Origin: Anaerolineae bacterium
Lineage (GTDB): Bacteria; Chloroflexota; Anaerolineae; Aggregatilineales; Phototrophicaceae
Reading direction: 5' to 3'
Length of the DNA stretch: 7,983 nt
NCBI GenBank assembly: GCA_015492875.1
Contig: WGEI01000455.1
Location: forward strand, 1-7,983
The notes under the pieces were generated by a model that saw nothing but the letters and a program-made list of their open reading frames with translations, made no database searches and had not been told where the DNA came from. A program made the position numbers and the translations under genes. This document shows, piece after piece, positions 6,420-7,983 of this stretch (its first letter is position 1; every line of letters begins with the position of its first letter).

Positions 6420-7262
6420 ATGTTTGAGTTTGAAAATGTGCGCATTATTGCGGCTAAGGAACTGCGCGATTCACTGCGTAACCGCTGGTTTTTGATTTTC
6501 ACGGTGGCATTTGCGGGTTTAGCGCTGGCGCTTTCCGCCATTGGCCAATCCAGCGGCACACAATTGCGCTTCTCTGGCTATGGCCGCACGGCTGCCAGCT
6601 TGATTAACCTCGTGTTGTTGTTCATCCCGCTCATTGGCTTGACATTAGGCGCGACTAACCTCGCCGGTGACCGCGAAAACGGCACTTTGGCCTATCTGCT
6701 GGCGCAACCCGTCAATCATGCCGAAGTCATACTGGGGAAATATCTCGGCATGGCAGCTTCGCTCTTCGCCACCATCACACTGGGCTTTGGGCTGGCGGGC
6801 GTAGCATTAGCCCTACAGGGCAATAGTGGTGATGTGGGTGGTTATGTAGCCACCATTGTATTAGCCTATCTGCTGGCGCTGGCCATGCTCAGTTTGGGCT
6901 TTTTCATGGCGGCTTTTGTGAAGAAAACAGCCAGTGCCTTAGGCGGCTCGCTCTTTGTGTGGCTGCTTTTGGTCTTCATTGGTGATTTGGGTATCATGGG
7001 GACAGCCGTTGTCACCCAAATGCCCATCGAAGCGGTGTTCTTCATCGCCATGCTCAACCCACTGCAGCTGTTCAAAGTGTCGTCTATTCTCACCATTCAG
7101 GCCAGCCTAGAAGTGTTAGGGCCAGTTGGGGTTTATGCCACTGAGCAGTTTGGCGCCGCCTTGTTGCCGCTGGCCACTATCGGTTTACTACTCTGGATTA
7201 TCATCCCCCTTATTGGCGCGCTGCTGCTCTTCACGCGGCAGGAAAAATTTGTCTGGAGCTAA
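6420..7262 (+). CDS. nosY: NosY, ABC-2 type membrane permease
   Basis: A 280-residue membrane protein, the channel partner of NosF and NosD in CuZ assembly. Six membrane helices are visible at about 22-42, 58-80, 108-131, 141-166, 175-197 and 245-270. After helix 2 comes AGDRENGTLAYLLAQPVNHA (~82-101) and then EVILGKYLG, the conserved ABC-2 permease segment that contacts the ATPase. A longer loop between helices 5 and 6 (198-244) probably faces outward and could meet NosD. Length fits NosY. GGAGGAGG (6405-6412) lies seven bases before the ATG, and the start is two bases after the nosF stop, so the two are translated together. Confidence 0.93.
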   Translation: MFEFENVRIIAAKELRDSLRNRWFLIFTVAFAGLALALSAIGQSSGTQLRFSGYGRTAASLINLVLLFIPLIGLTLGATNLAGDRENGTLAYLLAQPVNHAEVILGKYLGMAASLFATITLGFGLAGVALALQGNSGDVGGYVATIVLAYLLALAMLSLGFFMAAFVKKTASALGGSLFVWLLLVFIGDLGIMGTAVVTQMPIEAVFFIAMLNPLQLFKVSSILTIQASLEVLGPVGVYATEQFGAALLPLATIGLLLWIIIPLIGALLLFTRQEKFVWS

Positions 7263-7267
7263 ACCCT

Positions 7268-7765
7268 ATGAAACGCTTATCTTTGCTATTGTTTATCCCC
7301 TTGCTAGTGGTTATTTTGGCCGCTTGCGGTGGAGAGAATGCCGAAGCGATCAACCCCGATGATGTGCGTATTGCCGTGGTTGTAGAGCCTGATACGCTGG
7401 CCGTTGGCGAATCCACGTTTGTTATCACCCTACAGGATAAAGATGGCAACGCCATTGACGGCGCAACTGTACGCGCGCATGGCGATATGGAGCATGAGGG
7501 CATGGCGCCTGTTGAGAGCGAAACAAATGAGAGCGAAAACGGTGTCTATCGCCTGCCATTTACGTGGACGATGGGCGGCGGTTGGATGGTCACCATCACC
7601 GCAGACCTCCCCGGCGGTGGACAGGCCGAACAAACTTTTGATTTCTTCATTGAAGCGATTTCTGAAGATAGTATCATCAACCAAACGCATAACCGCGATG
7701 ATGCGGACGCAACTGAAGAAGTACATGACAACATAGATATGGAAGCGACTGAGGAAGCAGAGTAA
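7268..7765 (+). CDS. FixH/YtkA-like lipoprotein with His/Met motif, possible copper-handling accessory
   Basis: A 165-residue protein with a lipoprotein signal peptide: hydrophobic core at 5-18, lipobox LAAC with C20 as lipid-bearing residue, then Gly-Gly-Glu. Residues ~32-128 form a single Ig-like beta domain of the FixH/YtkA kind (VVVEPDTLAVGESTFVITLQDKDGNAIDGATV, then GVYRLPFTW and GGGWMVTIT). HGDMEHEGM (71-79) gives His71, Met74, His76 and Met79 in a short loop, a set suited to copper binding. The tail (~143-165) is highly acidic. It lies five bases after nosY, where many nos clusters have the copper lipoprotein nosL; it does not resemble NosL. Copper supply to NosZ is inferred from motif and position only. 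GGAG (7255-7258) overlaps the nosY end. Confidence 0.85.
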   Translation: MKRLSLLLFIPLLVVILAACGGENAEAINPDDVRIAVVVEPDTLAVGESTFVITLQDKDGNAIDGATVRAHGDMEHEGMAPVESETNESENGVYRLPFTWTMGGGWMVTITADLPGGGQAEQTFDFFIEAISEDSIINQTHNRDDADATEEVHDNIDMEATEEAE

Positions 7766-7794
7766 GATAGTCGGCGCAAAGTTTATCGTCAGCT

Positions 7795-7800
7795 AAGGAG
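7795..7800 (+). promoter_or_regulatory. Strong ribosome binding site for the last gene
   Basis: AAGGAG lies eight bases before ATG 7809 and supports this short, edge-truncated gene as real. No terminator is seen in the 43 bases after the lipoprotein gene, so it is probably part of the same operon. Confidence 0.7.
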
Positions 7801-7808
7801 AATACATT

Positions 7809-7983
7809 ATGGCTCATGAAAAACAGCCATCACAACAATCAACATCGCAAATGGGAAGTTTCGCCGGCCTCGTTGTGGCGTTGGTCTTTGTTGCGATTTT
7901 CCTATTTGCCATAGGTCAAACGGGCAATCTTGCCACGCCAGAAACCACGCCGCAGGGAGATACGCCCGCTGTTGTAGCTGAAG
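7809..7983 (+). CDS. N-terminally membrane-anchored protein, cut by window end
   Basis: Only the first 58 codons are present and no stop is reached. The protein starts MAHEKQPSQQ, a polar Gln/Ser-rich cytoplasmic head, then one hydrophobic helix at about 18-36 (FAGLVVALVFVAIFLFAIG), then a Thr/Pro-rich linker (ATPETTPQGDTP, ~42-53). No cysteine occurs in the helix region, so it is an uncleaved anchor or a plain signal peptide and not a lipoprotein. The design suits an outward-facing domain such as a cytochrome c, a thioredoxin-like or a Sco-type protein, all of which occur in nos clusters, but the functional domain lies outside the window. Its place directly behind the nos genes suggests a role in the same pathway. 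Confidence 0.75.
   Translation, partial: MAHEKQPSQQSTSQMGSFAGLVVALVFVAIFLFAIGQTGNLATPETTPQGDTPAVVAE

Noticed and set aside
7143..7262. Out-of-frame reading across the nosY end (from 7126) as a separate small gene
   Set aside because: It overlaps intact nosY and lipoprotein genes in another frame and has no domain or start signal.

Overview
This window carries a clade II (Sec-dependent, 'atypical') nitrous oxide reductase gene cluster, all on the + strand. It starts with the 3' end of an unrelated hydrolase gene. The order is: 3' end of an alpha/beta hydrolase (1-305) with a terminator (315-340); a Crp/Fnr-family regulator (442-1131); nosZ (1266-3263); a strong hairpin (3277-3307) and a possible internal promoter; a four-helix membrane protein in the usual nosB position (3405-4067); nosD (4064-5521); nosF (5536-6417); nosY (6420-7262); a small FixH/YtkA-like lipoprotein (7268-7765); and the first 58 codons of a membrane-anchored protein cut by the window edge (7809 onward).

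The genes form a respiratory N2O-reduction module. NosZ reduces N2O to N2 outside the cytoplasmic membrane using a CuA electron-entry site and a CuZ catalytic cluster; all expected ligands of both are visible in the protein. NosD (beta-helix) and the NosF/NosY ABC ATPase and permease are the known maturation machinery for CuZ. The NosB-like membrane protein and the His/Met-containing lipoprotein sit with them and probably help in electron transfer, copper supply or assembly, but their exact roles are not shown by the sequence. No nosR or nosL is present within the window; lack of nosR is typical of clade II clusters.

Regulation is unusually readable. A TGTGAC-N4-GTCACA palindrome lies in front of nosZ and a near-identical copy lies in front of the regulator gene. 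The regulator's recognition helix carries the Arg-Glu-x3-Arg pattern that reads TGTGA in E. coli CRP. It lacks an FNR-type N-terminal cysteine cluster. The simplest model is a self-regulating local regulator that switches on nosZ and the genes behind it. From nosB-like onward the genes are packed tightly (overlap of 4, then gaps of 14, 2, 5 and 43 bases), so they look like one operon.

Organism: a bacterium with an energised membrane and Lol/Lgt-type lipoproteins, with moderately GC-rich DNA judged by eye. The clade II NosZ type, the gene order and the hydrolase type are compatible with Chloroflexota (Anaerolineae-like), but this is a guess from general resemblance and was not tested by any search.
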